Origin: Actinomycetes bacterium
GTDB lineage: Bacteria; Actinomycetota; Acidimicrobiia; Acidimicrobiales; Acidimicrobiaceae
Reading direction: 5' to 3'
Assembly: GCA_021777475.1 (NCBI GenBank)
Contig: JAJYDM010000002.1
Coordinates: 19,027-83,026, forward strand
DNA length: 64,000 nt
Below the pieces are notes generated by a model. That model had not been told where the DNA came from and made no database searches. It worked only from the letters and a program-made list of their open reading frames with translations. Positions 19,706 to 31,466 of this stretch are shown here, in pieces. A program made the position numbers and the translations under genes. How positions within the stretch are numbered: the stretch's first letter is position 1; the number at the start of each line of letters is the position of its first letter.

Positions 19706-21034
19706 TCAGTCGAAGAGTGGCTTCAGAGTCAACGGTGGCTCCAAATTAGGCGATCCAGCGACAGAACCCCCGTGCAACGGATCAAATTCACGATCAACGC
19801 CCTGAGCTTCAGCCAGTCGTGCCGCCCTCCGTTTAGCGGCATTGATGACCCCATAGATCCCAGCTAACAGAGAGGCGATCCCGCCTACAGCAACTGAATA
19901 CCGCGCACCGCTATGCTGACCGATAAAACCGACAATCGGAGCGCCAATAGGTGTTGAACCCTGAAACGCGATCGTAAACAACGACATGACTCGCCCCCGC
20001 ATTGCCGGGTCTGAATTCAGCTGCAGCGCAGCATTGGCAATCGAAACACACAGCATCGACGCAGCACCCATGGGAATCATCGCAATCATCGCTGCTGGCG
20101 AATTCGGCATCAAAGCAACCAACAGTATTAAGACTCCAAAGCCCAGTGCTGCATATGCAAGACGCTTAATACTGGTCTGGGGAAACGTCGCCGCAAGGAG
20201 ACCGCCTGCCACTGCCCCGACACCCATGAACGACATGAACGCGGCATAGGTACCGGCCCCCTTATGAAAGGTCGAACTAGCAAAGAGAGGCAGGGAGACT
20301 TGAAACTCGAAAGCAAACGTACCCACGAGCACCATTATCAGCAGTGGGACCCTGAGCCGGCGGGTGGACCAGACATACCTGAATCCTTCTCTCAGCTGAC
20401 CTCTTGACCGGACCACCTTTTCCGACGAATGAAGTTCAGCCGGCCTCATCGAAAGCAATGCGACAATTACCGCGATAAAAGAGACTGCGTTGGCAAGAAA
20501 GAGCGAGCCAGTGCCAAGTGTGTATATCACGACGCCTGCAATGCCTGGTCCAATGATACGGGCGGAGTTCATCACCACCGCGTTAAGACTCACTGCATTC
20601 GCAACGCTTTTCTTTTCGACCATTTCGCTGACGAAGGACTGCCGAGCGGGATTGTCCACGGAATTAGTTACACCCAGCCAGGCCGAGATGATGTAGATCA
20701 TCCACATTTGGATAGATCCCATTTCGGTCAAAATACCTAAAACAAGCGAAGCCAGGGCGAGCGAGCTCTGGGTTGCCACAATCAATTTGCGTTTATTGAC
20801 CCTGTCCGCAACCAGTCCGCCTACGACCCCCAGCAATAAAACTGGCAAAAACTGGGCGGCCATTACAGCACCCAGATCGACTCCAGAACCAGTGAGCTTC
20901 AGCACCAGCCATGAAAGTCCGACGGTTTGCATCCAGGTGCCGGACACTGAAATCAGCTGCCCGGACATGTAGAGACGATAGTTGCGGTTCCTCAGGGAAT
21001 CAAAAGTCCCCCGTCTGGTCTTCTTTGCGCTCAT
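19706..21034 (-). CDS. MFS transporter, EntS/MFS_3-like exporter
   Basis: Twelve-helix major facilitator protein, about 442 residues. The N-terminal FDSLRNRNYRLYMSGQLISVSGTWMQTVGLSWLV is the hallmark of the MFS_3 (enterobactin-exporter-like) group, with the loop motif GGLVADRVNKRK between helices 2 and 3 and SVDNPARQSFVSEMV after helix 4. Members export siderophores, antibiotics or unknown metabolites with proton antiport. I chose the ATG at 21034, which has GAGGTGGGG upstream. A TTG at 21049 would add five residues. Substrate unknown. Confidence 0.9.
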   Translation of the reverse strand: MSAKKTRRGTFDSLRNRNYRLYMSGQLISVSGTWMQTVGLSWLVLKLTGSGVDLGAVMAAQFLPVLLLGVVGGLVADRVNKRKLIVATQSSLALASLVLGILTEMGSIQMWMIYIISAWLGVTNSVDNPARQSFVSEMVEKKSVANAVSLNAVVMNSARIIGPGIAGVVIYTLGTGSLFLANAVSFIAVIVALLSMRPAELHSSEKVVRSRGQLREGFRYVWSTRRLRVPLLIMVLVGTFAFEFQVSLPLFASSTFHKGAGTYAAFMSFMGVGAVAGGLLAATFPQTSIKRLAYAALGFGVLILLVALMPNSPAAMIAMIPMGAASMLCVSIANAALQLNSDPAMRGRVMSLFTIAFQGSTPIGAPIVGFIGQHSGARYSVAVGGIASLLAGIYGVINAAKRRAARLAEAQGVDREFDPLHGGSVAGSPNLEPPLTLKPLFD

Positions 21035-21169
21035 CAGACCCCACCTCAAAGATCATTCCCCCAGCTCCACCAACCCGATACGGACGATGAACAGAAAAAA
21101 CGCCAGAAAGCTACCCTGAGAGTTTCCGCCGGCAGCTTTTCACGTCCGCTTCGAGTCCCCCATAGGAGG

Positions 21170-22798
<1,629 letters not shown>

Positions 22799-22881
22799 CT
22801 ATCAAAATAAGAAATGATTCCCACTCAAAACCTTTTTATTTATAAAACTAATTTATCAGATGATTGACACGGGGGCGCGAA

Positions 22882-23616
22882 ATGTGTGGAAGATTTGTTC
22901 AAATTGACGCGACAATCGCCAGGTTGCAAACACTTACCGACTTCCAAATACAGCCTGACACATATGCTCCTCACCGCCACCGTCTAGAGAGTTTTAATGT
23001 TTCTCCCCAGAGAGTTGTTGTGATAATCAGGGACTTCAATGGCGAGCTCGAACTCGACGAGATGCTCTGGGGCATAAGACCAAAATGGGCAAGGGAAAGC
23101 TCCCGCTACCTGATCAACGCGCGATCGGAAAGCCTGACGGAAAAACCTACCTTTAAAAATCTTTTGAACCAAAAGGTTGTCATTCCGACGGAAGGATTCT
23201 ACGAATGGAAAAAGAACGCCAGAATCGATGCGGTCACAAAGACGGAAAAAATGCCGTTCTACTTCCACACAGCCGATGGCAGTCCACTTCTCATGGCAGG
23301 GATATTTCAAAGGTCCGTCGACCACGTGACCGGCGAAATGGTCGACTCTTTTGTGATTCTGACAACGAGGGCAAACACGATGATGTCTCTATATCATGAC
23401 AGAATGCCGGTGATCGTTCCGCCGGCCCAGGTACCGGAATGGCTTATGGAGGAAACCACCCCGGCGCTCCTGGAGCGAATTACACGACCACCAGGAAATG
23501 AAGTGTTGATCACCCACCAAGTCAGTAACCGTGTCAATTCATCAAGAACGGATGGACCGGACTTGATCAAAGAAGTCAACGGTCCTGAATCATCAGAACC
23601 GACACTTTTCACCTGA
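22882..23616 (+). CDS. SOS response-associated peptidase (SRAP/YedK/HMCES family)
   Basis: DNA-repair protein that covalently caps abasic sites in single-stranded DNA, 244 residues. The mature N terminus must be the catalytic cysteine, so the start is ATG 22882 giving MCGRF, although the frame opens 18 bp earlier. Other active-site positions are present: Asn in FNVSP and INARSES, Glu in PTEGFYEWKK and His in YHDRMPVIVP. A GGGGGCG ribosome site precedes the start. Divergent to the DHA2 exporter and convergent with dxs (8-bp gap). No LexA box was spotted. Confidence 0.96.
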   Translation: MCGRFVQIDATIARLQTLTDFQIQPDTYAPHRHRLESFNVSPQRVVVIIRDFNGELELDEMLWGIRPKWARESSRYLINARSESLTEKPTFKNLLNQKVVIPTEGFYEWKKNARIDAVTKTEKMPFYFHTADGSPLLMAGIFQRSVDHVTGEMVDSFVILTTRANTMMSLYHDRMPVIVPPAQVPEWLMEETTPALLERITRPPGNEVLITHQVSNRVNSSRTDGPDLIKEVNGPESSEPTLFT

Positions 23617-23624
23617 ACACTTGG

Positions 23625-25511
23625 CTAAACATCCGCCAGACTTCTGGTTACCAAATTGGCTATGCCCTCCGCATCAAGGCCAACCGAGGCAAGTATGTCG
23701 TCCGCCTTGCCCTGAGCGATATAGCTCACTGGAATGCCAAGCTCTCTGAAACGGGCCGAATCCCAGCCGTTGACTGTCTCGAGATGGTACCTCAGATGAG
23801 TTCCATAGCCACCAGGAACAAATCCGTCCTCGATACTCATCACGATGCGATGTGAGGCAAGATCCCGCAAAAATGCCTCGTTGAACGAAGTGAGAATTCG
23901 CGGATCCCAAACCGATACCGATACTCCCGATTCAGCCAGAACCTCTGCGGCGTGAATCGCCGGAACCACCATTTTGCCAACTGCAACGAGAGCGACCTCG
24001 CTGCCACTTACCAGACATCTTGGCTGCATCTCCTTGGATGTGGGAATCCAAAGCCGCTCCGGACCGGGAGTTTTGGGGAATCTGATCATCGACGGACCCT
24101 GAAGCGTAAGGGCGTACTCCAACATCGGATTTAGATCCTCAAGACAGCTCGGGGCTAGAACCGTCATACCTGGTATAGCCAAAAATTCAATTAAATCCAA
24201 AACACCATGATGCGAAGGACCGTCGTCGCCAGTAATCCCTGCGCGATCCAGAACGAAAACAACCGGCAGACGATGCAGACCCACGTCAAGATTTACCTGG
24301 TCAAAAGCACGGGCAATGAATGTGGAATAGATGGCAACCACGGGCTTGAGATTTCCCATTGCCATTCCTGCCGCAGCTGTAACGGCATGAGCCTCGGCAA
24401 TCCCCACGTCAAAAAACCTCTCTGGGTACCTCTCCTGAAACCCCAACAAACCTGTCGGCCCCGGCATTGCCGCGGTAATGGCGACAATCTCGGGAGAATT
24501 TTCCGCTAAATCCAACAGCGCCTTCGAAAACGTCTCGGTATAGGATCCGTACTCAACCTCCGCCAGCAATTCTGGCTGGGCTACCTTGAGGTCGTGAAGG
24601 CGTTGCACCTCGTCGTCTTCGGCCGGCCCGTAGCCACGACCTTTTTGAGTAAGAACGTGCACGACAATAGGACCGTCCCAATTTTCCGCATTGGCAAATG
24701 CGTACTCCATGGCGGCGATATCATGTCCCTCGATCGGACCTGTGTAACGAACGCCAAGCGATTCGAAGAAGACCCTAGGCTCGATCACCTCGCGAAGAGC
24801 GGAAGTGATACCGGCGATACCAGAAACTGCAAGCCCGCCAACTGCTGGCAATTCCGCGATCATCTGCCTAATCTTTGTCCTGGCCTGCATATACGAAGGA
24901 TTCAATCTAAGTCGCGTCAGCCCTGTGGACAGCTTCGACACAGTTGGCGCGTACGAGCGGCCATTGTCGTTCCAAATAATAACAACCCTTTTGCCTGCAT
25001 GGCCGATGTTGTTTAGGGCCTCGTATGCCAACCCCCCTGTCAGTGCACCGTCGCCGACGATCGCCACAACCGTTCTCGGACCGTCCCCGGCATCGGAACC
25101 GGCTGTGGGTTCATACCCAAGTTCCAATGCAGTCGAAATTCCGTAGGCATATGAGAGAGCAGTCGACGCATGGGAATTCTCGATCCAGTCATGCGGTGAC
25201 TCCCGCCGGGAAGGGTAGCCCGAGAGACCACCACCTTTGCGCAGACCCGAAAAATCTGCCATCCTTCCAGTAAGCAGCTTATGGACATACGCCTGGTGAC
25301 CCGTATCAAATAGGAGTACGTCCCGCGGAGAGTTGAAAACTCTATGTAACGCCACTGTTATTTCAACAATTCCAAGGTTGGATCCGAGATGGCCACCGGT
25401 CTCAGTTACCGTATCAACGATGAACTGACGAACCTCGCTGCACAACTCTTCTAGGTCAGCGCTGTTGAGCGACCGTAAGTCTTTGGGGCCCTTGATCTTT
25501 TCTAGGATCAT
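23625..25511 (-). CDS. dxs: 1-deoxy-D-xylulose-5-phosphate synthase
   Basis: First enzyme of the MEP isoprenoid pathway: a ThDP-dependent condensation of pyruvate and glyceraldehyde-3-phosphate. It has 628 residues, full length. N-terminal motifs are GHLGSNLGIVE and DTGHQAYVHKLLTGR. The ThDP-binding motif runs from GDGALTGG to NDN about 28 residues later. The pyrimidine-binding domain starts near 315 and contains FDVGIAEAHAVTAAAGMA. The C-terminal transketolase domain starts near 490. The polyprenyl synthase gene 2 kb upstream on the same strand uses products of this pathway, so this region is a partial isoprenoid cluster. Confidence 0.97.
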   Translation of the reverse strand: MILEKIKGPKDLRSLNSADLEELCSEVRQFIVDTVTETGGHLGSNLGIVEITVALHRVFNSPRDVLLFDTGHQAYVHKLLTGRMADFSGLRKGGGLSGYPSRRESPHDWIENSHASTALSYAYGISTALELGYEPTAGSDAGDGPRTVVAIVGDGALTGGLAYEALNNIGHAGKRVVIIWNDNGRSYAPTVSKLSTGLTRLRLNPSYMQARTKIRQMIAELPAVGGLAVSGIAGITSALREVIEPRVFFESLGVRYTGPIEGHDIAAMEYAFANAENWDGPIVVHVLTQKGRGYGPAEDDEVQRLHDLKVAQPELLAEVEYGSYTETFSKALLDLAENSPEIVAITAAMPGPTGLLGFQERYPERFFDVGIAEAHAVTAAAGMAMGNLKPVVAIYSTFIARAFDQVNLDVGLHRLPVVFVLDRAGITGDDGPSHHGVLDLIEFLAIPGMTVLAPSCLEDLNPMLEYALTLQGPSMIRFPKTPGPERLWIPTSKEMQPRCLVSGSEVALVAVGKMVVPAIHAAEVLAESGVSVSVWDPRILTSFNEAFLRDLASHRIVMSIEDGFVPGGYGTHLRYHLETVNGWDSARFRELGIPVSYIAQGKADDILASVGLDAEGIANLVTRSLADV

Positions 25512-25645
25512 CTATGCCAATTTCCTTTGCGCACGCTGCACCCAATCCAAGCCCAGAGCACAACATGCCGACGGTGCAGTAGAGCAAGTATCAAAGTCCA
25601 ACAAATTCTCCACTAATTAAAATATCCCACTTTACGAATCTGTGG

Positions 25646-27313
25646 TTAGCTGCAGGGGCCGCTCGTATGGCCGAGAAGAACTGACGCGACCCTGCCGAAC
25701 GTCAAACCAAATACCAGCCTATGTGTTCCAGGTTTACTTATCTTCCAAGTTGTCATGCCGCGGGCATTCGCGCATATCTTTCCACCACTTACGTTGAAAT
25801 ATGGACTGTAGAAGAGACTGAGGGTGTAACTGCCCGACTTGGGCGCAACAAACGACAGGGAGTCAAAACCGATCTTTGCTGGAAGATAAGCACCTCCAGG
25901 GGATCTGACCACGGTCGGAGAACCTGGGACAAGATAGATTTTGCTCTCACCAACATGGGCCAAGAGCTTGAGTCCAGAAGTTCCTGACGCGATTAGATTA
26001 GCCTCCGCACTCGCGGAAAAGTCGTAAGGCCCCGGAGGAAGCACCACAAGGGATGCCCCAGAACCCTCCAGCCAATTCAGGTAACTTTTCCTCGAAAGGG
26101 GCGGTGAACCATAGAGCAATGCATTCTGAGGAAAATCGTCTTGTCGGAACCAGCCGCGAACTATAGGAAAGCCCATTTTCGGCAGATAGTAGTCACCCTG
26201 GTGATTGGCTGTGTCAACCAACTCCACCCTGCTACCTGGCACAAGGCTGCGGGAAAGCACCGGCCGGAGTTTTTCCCAAAAACTGGCATTTGAGGTCTGG
26301 TAAATCGAGACTGACATTATCTGAGAAAGGGGCATGAGATTCCAAATCAGAGCTAACGCTAACAAAGCGAAAACAGGTGCACGGAGCCGGAAATCCCTAA
26401 GACTCACCAGTGCAACCAAAACGGGAAATGAGAAGTCGACAATCCGCGCTGCATTGGAACCCAGGTTCGATCTCATAAAGAATGCCGCGACATTGATCAG
26501 CCCGTACCCAACAATGAGAACCCGCAATCCGGTACTGTAGCGCCGACCCTTTGGCACCAGGAAAAGACAGATTGCGCAGAACAGTTCCACTTCGATTAGG
26601 TCGCTAACCCAATATGGATAGAAGCCATGGTCGGGAAACGCTCTGATCGACAACAGCTGAATCAAGGCCAAAGCCGCAACCACCCAGAGGTAGTAGTTTG
26701 ACAAGAGCCGCCTGATGAAGATGCGCCAAGCACCATCTGCAGCCCCGAGTGAGTTTGTAACTTCTGCAGCCACAACGACGAGGATCAAGGCAATCAGCGC
26801 AAGCGGGCTCGAAAGGAGAACGAGAACCGTGCCGACGGCAAAGAGAAATCTTCTCCTTGCACTGTACACAAGGAGCGTCAGAAGCATGAAGGTCATTCCC
26901 AAAAGAAATGGCCATGCTCCTGTTAAGGTCATGAACGGCACTACCATAAGCGAGAGGCGCCGGTAACCTGGGAAAGACCCAGGAAAATAGCGGTCTGTCA
27001 GCACGCTGATAATGGCAACGGACAACGCGACACTCACGGCTGCGACGACTTTCAGACCCAGCAAATAAGCGAGGACGTAAAAGGCAAAGGAATAGTTTAC
27101 AAAACTATATCGACCCAGATACCAGCTGTTATCCCACAGAACAAACCCGTGACTATTGAAGATTTCCTGCAAATGAGAGTGGGCTGCCTGATCAACAGCC
27201 GCCGGTCCAAAGGTGACAAGCAACGCCGCAAGAATCAGCGCGGCGCCTGAATAGGCGACAGCAGTTTGGACCGACCTGTCAAACCTGGTTTCAAGACCAA
27301 GCAGCTGCAACAT
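25646..27313 (-). CDS. Large integral membrane protein of unknown function
   Basis: 555 residues with about ten hydrophobic helices in the first two thirds (residues about 20-340) and a soluble C-terminal domain. The layout, with LWDNSWYLGRYSFVNYSFAFYVLAYLLG between helices 1 and 2 and an extracytoplasmic C-terminal beta-rich part, resembles polyprenyl-phosphate-dependent (GT-C-like) glycosyltransferases, but no catalytic DD or DE motif is clear. GGAGGGG directly abuts the ATG, so the TTG codon that follows could be the real start. It lies between dxs and the polyprenyl synthase gene, all on one strand, which may link it to isoprenoid lipid carriers (inference). Confidence 0.8.
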   Translation of the reverse strand: MLQLLGLETRFDRSVQTAVAYSGAALILAALLVTFGPAAVDQAAHSHLQEIFNSHGFVLWDNSWYLGRYSFVNYSFAFYVLAYLLGLKVVAAVSVALSVAIISVLTDRYFPGSFPGYRRLSLMVVPFMTLTGAWPFLLGMTFMLLTLLVYSARRRFLFAVGTVLVLLSSPLALIALILVVVAAEVTNSLGAADGAWRIFIRRLLSNYYLWVVAALALIQLLSIRAFPDHGFYPYWVSDLIEVELFCAICLFLVPKGRRYSTGLRVLIVGYGLINVAAFFMRSNLGSNAARIVDFSFPVLVALVSLRDFRLRAPVFALLALALIWNLMPLSQIMSVSIYQTSNASFWEKLRPVLSRSLVPGSRVELVDTANHQGDYYLPKMGFPIVRGWFRQDDFPQNALLYGSPPLSRKSYLNWLEGSGASLVVLPPGPYDFSASAEANLIASGTSGLKLLAHVGESKIYLVPGSPTVVRSPGGAYLPAKIGFDSLSFVAPKSGSYTLSLFYSPYFNVSGGKICANARGMTTWKISKPGTHRLVFGLTFGRVASVLLGHTSGPCS

Positions 27314-27433
27314 CCCCTCCGCACCAAGCCCCTGCCAGAGTGGCTAGTTGCCAGCTCCACTTGGCAATCTTAACCGGGCTGGAAAACCATATATCGCCAG
27401 AACTGGCCAGGTATCTCGACTGGGATAGGCAAG

Positions 27434-28519
27434 TCAAAGCTCTCTGTTCGCCACGTACTCTGCAAGCTCCTCAAGTTCTCGTATCGCACTTTCATTCAAT
27501 CCAGAATTTCCAATTGCCTCGATAGCTTCAGCGCATAGTCGGTCGACTAAGAGCTCGACCTCCTTCCTGGCACCGGTCGATGTCAGTATCTCTTGGAACC
27601 TGGCGATCTCATCTGCGCAAAGATCTTCCGCTCCAAACCGCTCCCTAAGAAATTCTGCATCGGAACCCTGCGCTCTCTCAAACGCAACCGCGGCAAGCAC
27701 TGTTGGCTTGCCTTCCCTAAAGTCTTCTCCAACTGGCTTTCCAATGACCGACTGGTCGCCGAAAGTGCCCAATAGGTCGTCGCGCAACTGAAAGGCCTCC
27801 CCTAATGGCACACCGTACCTAGACATACTGGGGCCAAACTCATCAAATTTGCCCAAGAGCGCCACCCCAAGATGAAGCGGCCGCTCCACGGTGTACTTGC
27901 CAGACTTGAAAAGACTTATCCGACGAGCCTGCTCCATGGAAATCCTCGGCTGGGCATTTCCATTAGCCGTGCCAATTAGATCCAAATACTGCCCTATATT
28001 GACCTCTAATCTCAGCTCAGTAAAAATTTTTTGCGCCTGGACAGGGGCTCCAATAAGCATCTTGTCGGCATACACAAACGCCATGTCGCCAAGCAAGATC
28101 GCGACGCCCTCACCGAACCTCCTCGACTCGCCTCCCCAGAAAATTCCTTCGTGCTTGTCTTGAAATCGCTTATGAATGGCAACAAGTCCACGCCTCGTCA
28201 GCGACGCATCCATGATGTCGTCGTGGATGATAGCAAACGAGTGAAGGAGTTCGAGAGCGCAGCCCGCATTCAAGATCTCTTCAGAGTCAGGGTCGCCGCC
28301 TGCTCCAACATAGGCCCAATAAGAAAACGCAGGACGCAATCGTTTGCCTCCAGCGAGGACCATCTCTTTCAAAAACGTAAGGGGCTCGCCAAGGTCAGGG
28401 TCGAGCACACTCCATCGCGCAATCTCGTCGCTGAGGAGTTCATCCATACGGAACCCAATCTTCTTGGCAAGAATGTCAAGAGAGTCGGGGGCTTTTTGTC
28501 TAACAAATTTTTCAGTCAA
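27434..28519 (-). CDS. Polyprenyl diphosphate synthase (GGPP synthase-like)
   Basis: Trans-isoprenyl diphosphate synthase, 361 residues, that condenses isopentenyl units onto allylic diphosphates. The first aspartate-rich motif is DDIMDASLTRRG (about 97-108) preceded by ALELLHSFAIIH. The second is QLRDDLLGTFGD. The GGKRLRP motif near 54-60 binds IPP. Product length cannot be read safely; the residues before the first motif fit a C20 or longer product. It starts at TTG 28519 with GGAGCAAGG upstream. Divergent from tldD over 219 bp. Confidence 0.93.
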   Translation of the reverse strand: MTEKFVRQKAPDSLDILAKKIGFRMDELLSDEIARWSVLDPDLGEPLTFLKEMVLAGGKRLRPAFSYWAYVGAGGDPDSEEILNAGCALELLHSFAIIHDDIMDASLTRRGLVAIHKRFQDKHEGIFWGGESRRFGEGVAILLGDMAFVYADKMLIGAPVQAQKIFTELRLEVNIGQYLDLIGTANGNAQPRISMEQARRISLFKSGKYTVERPLHLGVALLGKFDEFGPSMSRYGVPLGEAFQLRDDLLGTFGDQSVIGKPVGEDFREGKPTVLAAVAFERAQGSDAEFLRERFGAEDLCADEIARFQEILTSTGARKEVELLVDRLCAEAIEAIGNSGLNESAIRELEELAEYVANREL

Positions 28520-28738
28520 GAATTGCCTTGCTCCATTTAAAGTAACTAGGCCAAATCAGCAGGGATGGTCTCACTAAATCATCTTTCTACCTACATCCTA
28601 TTGGCGCCCAAGCCTTTATAGCAGGCGTTAGCCAAGACATCACCTTACACAAGTCCCCTTTCAAAGTTCCATGTCCTCGATTGAACCGAGCTAGCCAATA
28701 GAGTGGAATAAGTCGCCAGTCGTGGCAAAGGAGCAAAC

Positions 28739-30130
28739 TTGATCTCACAAGAGATAGTCCAAAAGGTGTTGGCATCCGCCGTTTCCCGAGGTGGCGAGTT
28801 CGCCGAGATCTTCGTCGAGGATAAAAAGTCGTCATCGGCGGCATTTGATGATGGAAAAGTTGAAGAGCTCACTTCCGGGGTCTCAATAGGTGCGGGCATC
28901 AGAGTCATCGTCGGAGAAACAACCGGTTTTGCCCATACCGCAGACTTGAGCGAAGCCGGACTCTTAAGCGCCGCCGAGGCCGCCCGAAGCGTGGCAATGG
29001 TTTCAGGTTCAGGAACCAAAGCGGTTGCTTTGAGTGCACCGAATGAGCACACGCTTTCAGGAGACATATTAGTTCCCAGCCAAGTCGGCAAGAAAAGCAA
29101 GATTGAGCTCTTGGAATACATGAACCAGATTGCCAGATCGACGTCGGGGTCGATAAAGCAGGTTTCAGCTGGCTATGGAGACTCCTATAGAAGAATCCTG
29201 GTTGCCAATACCGACGGCGTTTTTGCTACAGATGAGCAGGTAAGAACCCGTATAGCCGTCTCGGTTGTGGCGTTCGGCGACACCGGGATGCAGACAGGAT
29301 ATGAGACTGCCGCCTTCACCATGGGGTTTGAAATGTTTGAGGACGTCAACATCGAAGAGCTCGCCACCCTTGCAGCCGAGCGAGCCGTACGAAAGCTCTC
29401 GGCGCGACCCGCTCCATCTGGGACACTCCCAGTCGTGCTTCAGGGAGGATCAGGCGGAATCCTGTTCCATGAAGCCTGCGGTCATGGGTTAGAGGCAGAC
29501 CACATTATAAAGGACTCCTCCGTCTACAAGGGAAAAGTCGGAGAGCTGGTGGCTTCCCCTTTGATCACGCTGGTTGACGACGGAACCGTAAGCAAACAAT
29601 GGGGCACCGCGCTGATCGACGACGAGGGCAGGCCATCCCAAAGAAATGTGCTGATTGAAAATGGGGTTTTAACTGATTACATGTGGGACGGACTTAGAGC
29701 TAAAAAATTGAATCGCGCCTCGACTGGCAATGGACGGCGCCAGAGTTATCAGCACCTGCCAATGGTTCGAATGACCAACACCTACCTTGTCGAAGGCAAG
29801 GAGAGGCCTGACACCATCATTGAGAACACCAAACATGGGGTCTATGTTGCCCGTCTGGGTGGAGGACAGGTAAACACCGCGACCGGGGACTTCGTGTTTG
29901 GAATGACTGAGGCCTATCTAATAGAAAACGGTGAGATAACTGAACCGCTCCGGGACGCAAACCTGATCGGGAATGGACCGGAAGTTCTGAAAAATATAGA
30001 CGCCGTAGCCAATGACTTCTCCATAACCCCGGGTACATGTGGTAAGGATGGCCAGAGCGTTCCCGTTGGATGCGGTCAGGCAACTGTAAGAATAACGGGA
30101 GTGACGATCGGAGGAACTGCGAATGGATGA
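28739..30130 (+). CDS. tldD: TldD-family metallopeptidase
   Basis: Catalytic subunit of the TldD/TldE heterodimer, 463 residues, which in other bacteria trims leader peptides of modified peptides and degrades unfolded peptides. The zinc motif HEACGH is at about 244-249 (family HExxxH), and the conserved late Cys lies in VPVGCGQATV near the C terminus. It starts at TTG 28739 behind AAAGGAG. It overlaps the next gene, tldE, by 8 bp, the usual arrangement for this pair. No RiPP precursor or maturation gene is seen nearby, so the physiological substrate is open. Confidence 0.95.
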   Translation: MISQEIVQKVLASAVSRGGEFAEIFVEDKKSSSAAFDDGKVEELTSGVSIGAGIRVIVGETTGFAHTADLSEAGLLSAAEAARSVAMVSGSGTKAVALSAPNEHTLSGDILVPSQVGKKSKIELLEYMNQIARSTSGSIKQVSAGYGDSYRRILVANTDGVFATDEQVRTRIAVSVVAFGDTGMQTGYETAAFTMGFEMFEDVNIEELATLAAERAVRKLSARPAPSGTLPVVLQGGSGGILFHEACGHGLEADHIIKDSSVYKGKVGELVASPLITLVDDGTVSKQWGTALIDDEGRPSQRNVLIENGVLTDYMWDGLRAKKLNRASTGNGRRQSYQHLPMVRMTNTYLVEGKERPDTIIENTKHGVYVARLGGGQVNTATGDFVFGMTEAYLIENGEITEPLRDANLIGNGPEVLKNIDAVANDFSITPGTCGKDGQSVPVGCGQATVRITGVTIGGTANG

Positions 30131-31466
30131 TCTGGAAATCGTCGCCGAGAAAATCGCGAGCCAGGCGAAACCTGGAGAGGAGATTGAGGCCTTCGTAGCT
30201 TGGGATGAAGAAACCTCGATACGTGTCTACAACGGTGCCATTGAACAACTCTCGAAGTCTCAGTCGAGCGGAGTTGGAATTCGAATCGTCAACAACCACC
30301 GCCAAGGCTTTGCCTGGGCTGGAACGCTAGACCCCTCTTCTATTGATTTCGCACTGGCAGAAGCGCGAGACAACGCGTCTTTCGCCACCGAAGATGAGTA
30401 TCTCGGCCTTGGCGTGCCAGACAACATAGCGCCGAAGACACTTGACCTCTGGCGAGACGAACTCTCATCGCACACCACCGAAGAAAAGGTCTCACTGGCA
30501 TTGGAACTCGAAGCAACCCTGAAGAACTCTGACAAAAGAATTAAAAGTGTGGAGTCGGCCAATTACGGTGACGCCAGTTCGATTGCCGCAGTCGTGACCA
30601 ACACCGGAATGCGGGCAAGCTACCGTCAGACCTTTAGCTTCATCACGGCGCATGCGATCGCGGTAGAAAATGAAGAGACCCAGACTGGCGGTGGCTATTC
30701 GGTAGGTCGGACAATTTCTGAACTCGAATTGAACAAGGCGGCATCTGATGCCTCGATGCGGGCCACTCGGCTACTTGGTGCGAGCAAACCAACGTCTGCC
30801 CGCATGACGGTCCTGTTCGACCCACAAGTAACGACCACTTTGCTTGGGATCATCTCGGGCACACTGTCAGGTGAGGCCGTCATTAAGGGCAGATCGCTGT
30901 TCGCTGGCCGACTCAATGAGCAGGTTGCCTCGCAAATAGTCTCACTCGTAGATGACCCTACAAATCCATCGGCTTTTGGAGCCTCCGTCTACGATGCCGA
31001 AGGTTACGCGTCAAGAGCCAACAATCTCATAGTTGAGGGGGTATTGCAGGGGTTCCTATACGATACCTACTCCGCAAAGCGCGCCGGCCTCATCACGACT
31101 GCATCAGCAGTCCGAGGAGGCTTCAGTTCAACACCAGGAGTCGGCGCCAGGGCACTTTATTTGACCCCAGGAACAAAAAGCCAGTCAGAACTCATAACCT
31201 CCATCGACAACGGAGTGCTTGTGCAGTCGATCAGTGGTGTCCACTCAGGAGTAAATCCTATTTCCGGTGACTTTTCAGTTGGAGCTGAAGGCCTTCTTAT
31301 TAGGTCTGGGAGATTGGCCCAGCCAGTAAAAGAGTTCACAATCGCCTCGTCATTGCAAAGAATGCTCCAGGAGGTGGTCGCGGTGGGGAACGACGTCGAC
31401 TGGATCCCCTCTGTCGCAGCTGGTGTGAGCCTGGTCGTCGAGGGAATCTCCGTAAGTGGCGTCTGA
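30123..31466 (+). CDS. pmbA: TldE/PmbA-family protein
   Basis: Non-catalytic partner of TldD, 447 residues. It shares the U62 fold but lacks the HExxxH zinc motif at the equivalent place, as expected for TldE. Family features are SSGVGIRIVNNHRQGFAW near the N terminus and GFSSTPGVGARALYLTPG plus SGVNPISGDFSVGAEG near the C terminus. It is translationally coupled to tldD (8-bp overlap) and overlaps the downstream PHP gene by 11 bp, so the three form a tight operon. Confidence 0.94.
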   Translation: MDDLEIVAEKIASQAKPGEEIEAFVAWDEETSIRVYNGAIEQLSKSQSSGVGIRIVNNHRQGFAWAGTLDPSSIDFALAEARDNASFATEDEYLGLGVPDNIAPKTLDLWRDELSSHTTEEKVSLALELEATLKNSDKRIKSVESANYGDASSIAAVVTNTGMRASYRQTFSFITAHAIAVENEETQTGGGYSVGRTISELELNKAASDASMRATRLLGASKPTSARMTVLFDPQVTTTLLGIISGTLSGEAVIKGRSLFAGRLNEQVASQIVSLVDDPTNPSAFGASVYDAEGYASRANNLIVEGVLQGFLYDTYSAKRAGLITTASAVRGGFSSTPGVGARALYLTPGTKSQSELITSIDNGVLVQSISGVHSGVNPISGDFSVGAEGLLIRSGRLAQPVKEFTIASSLQRMLQEVVAVGNDVDWIPSVAAGVSLVVEGISVSGV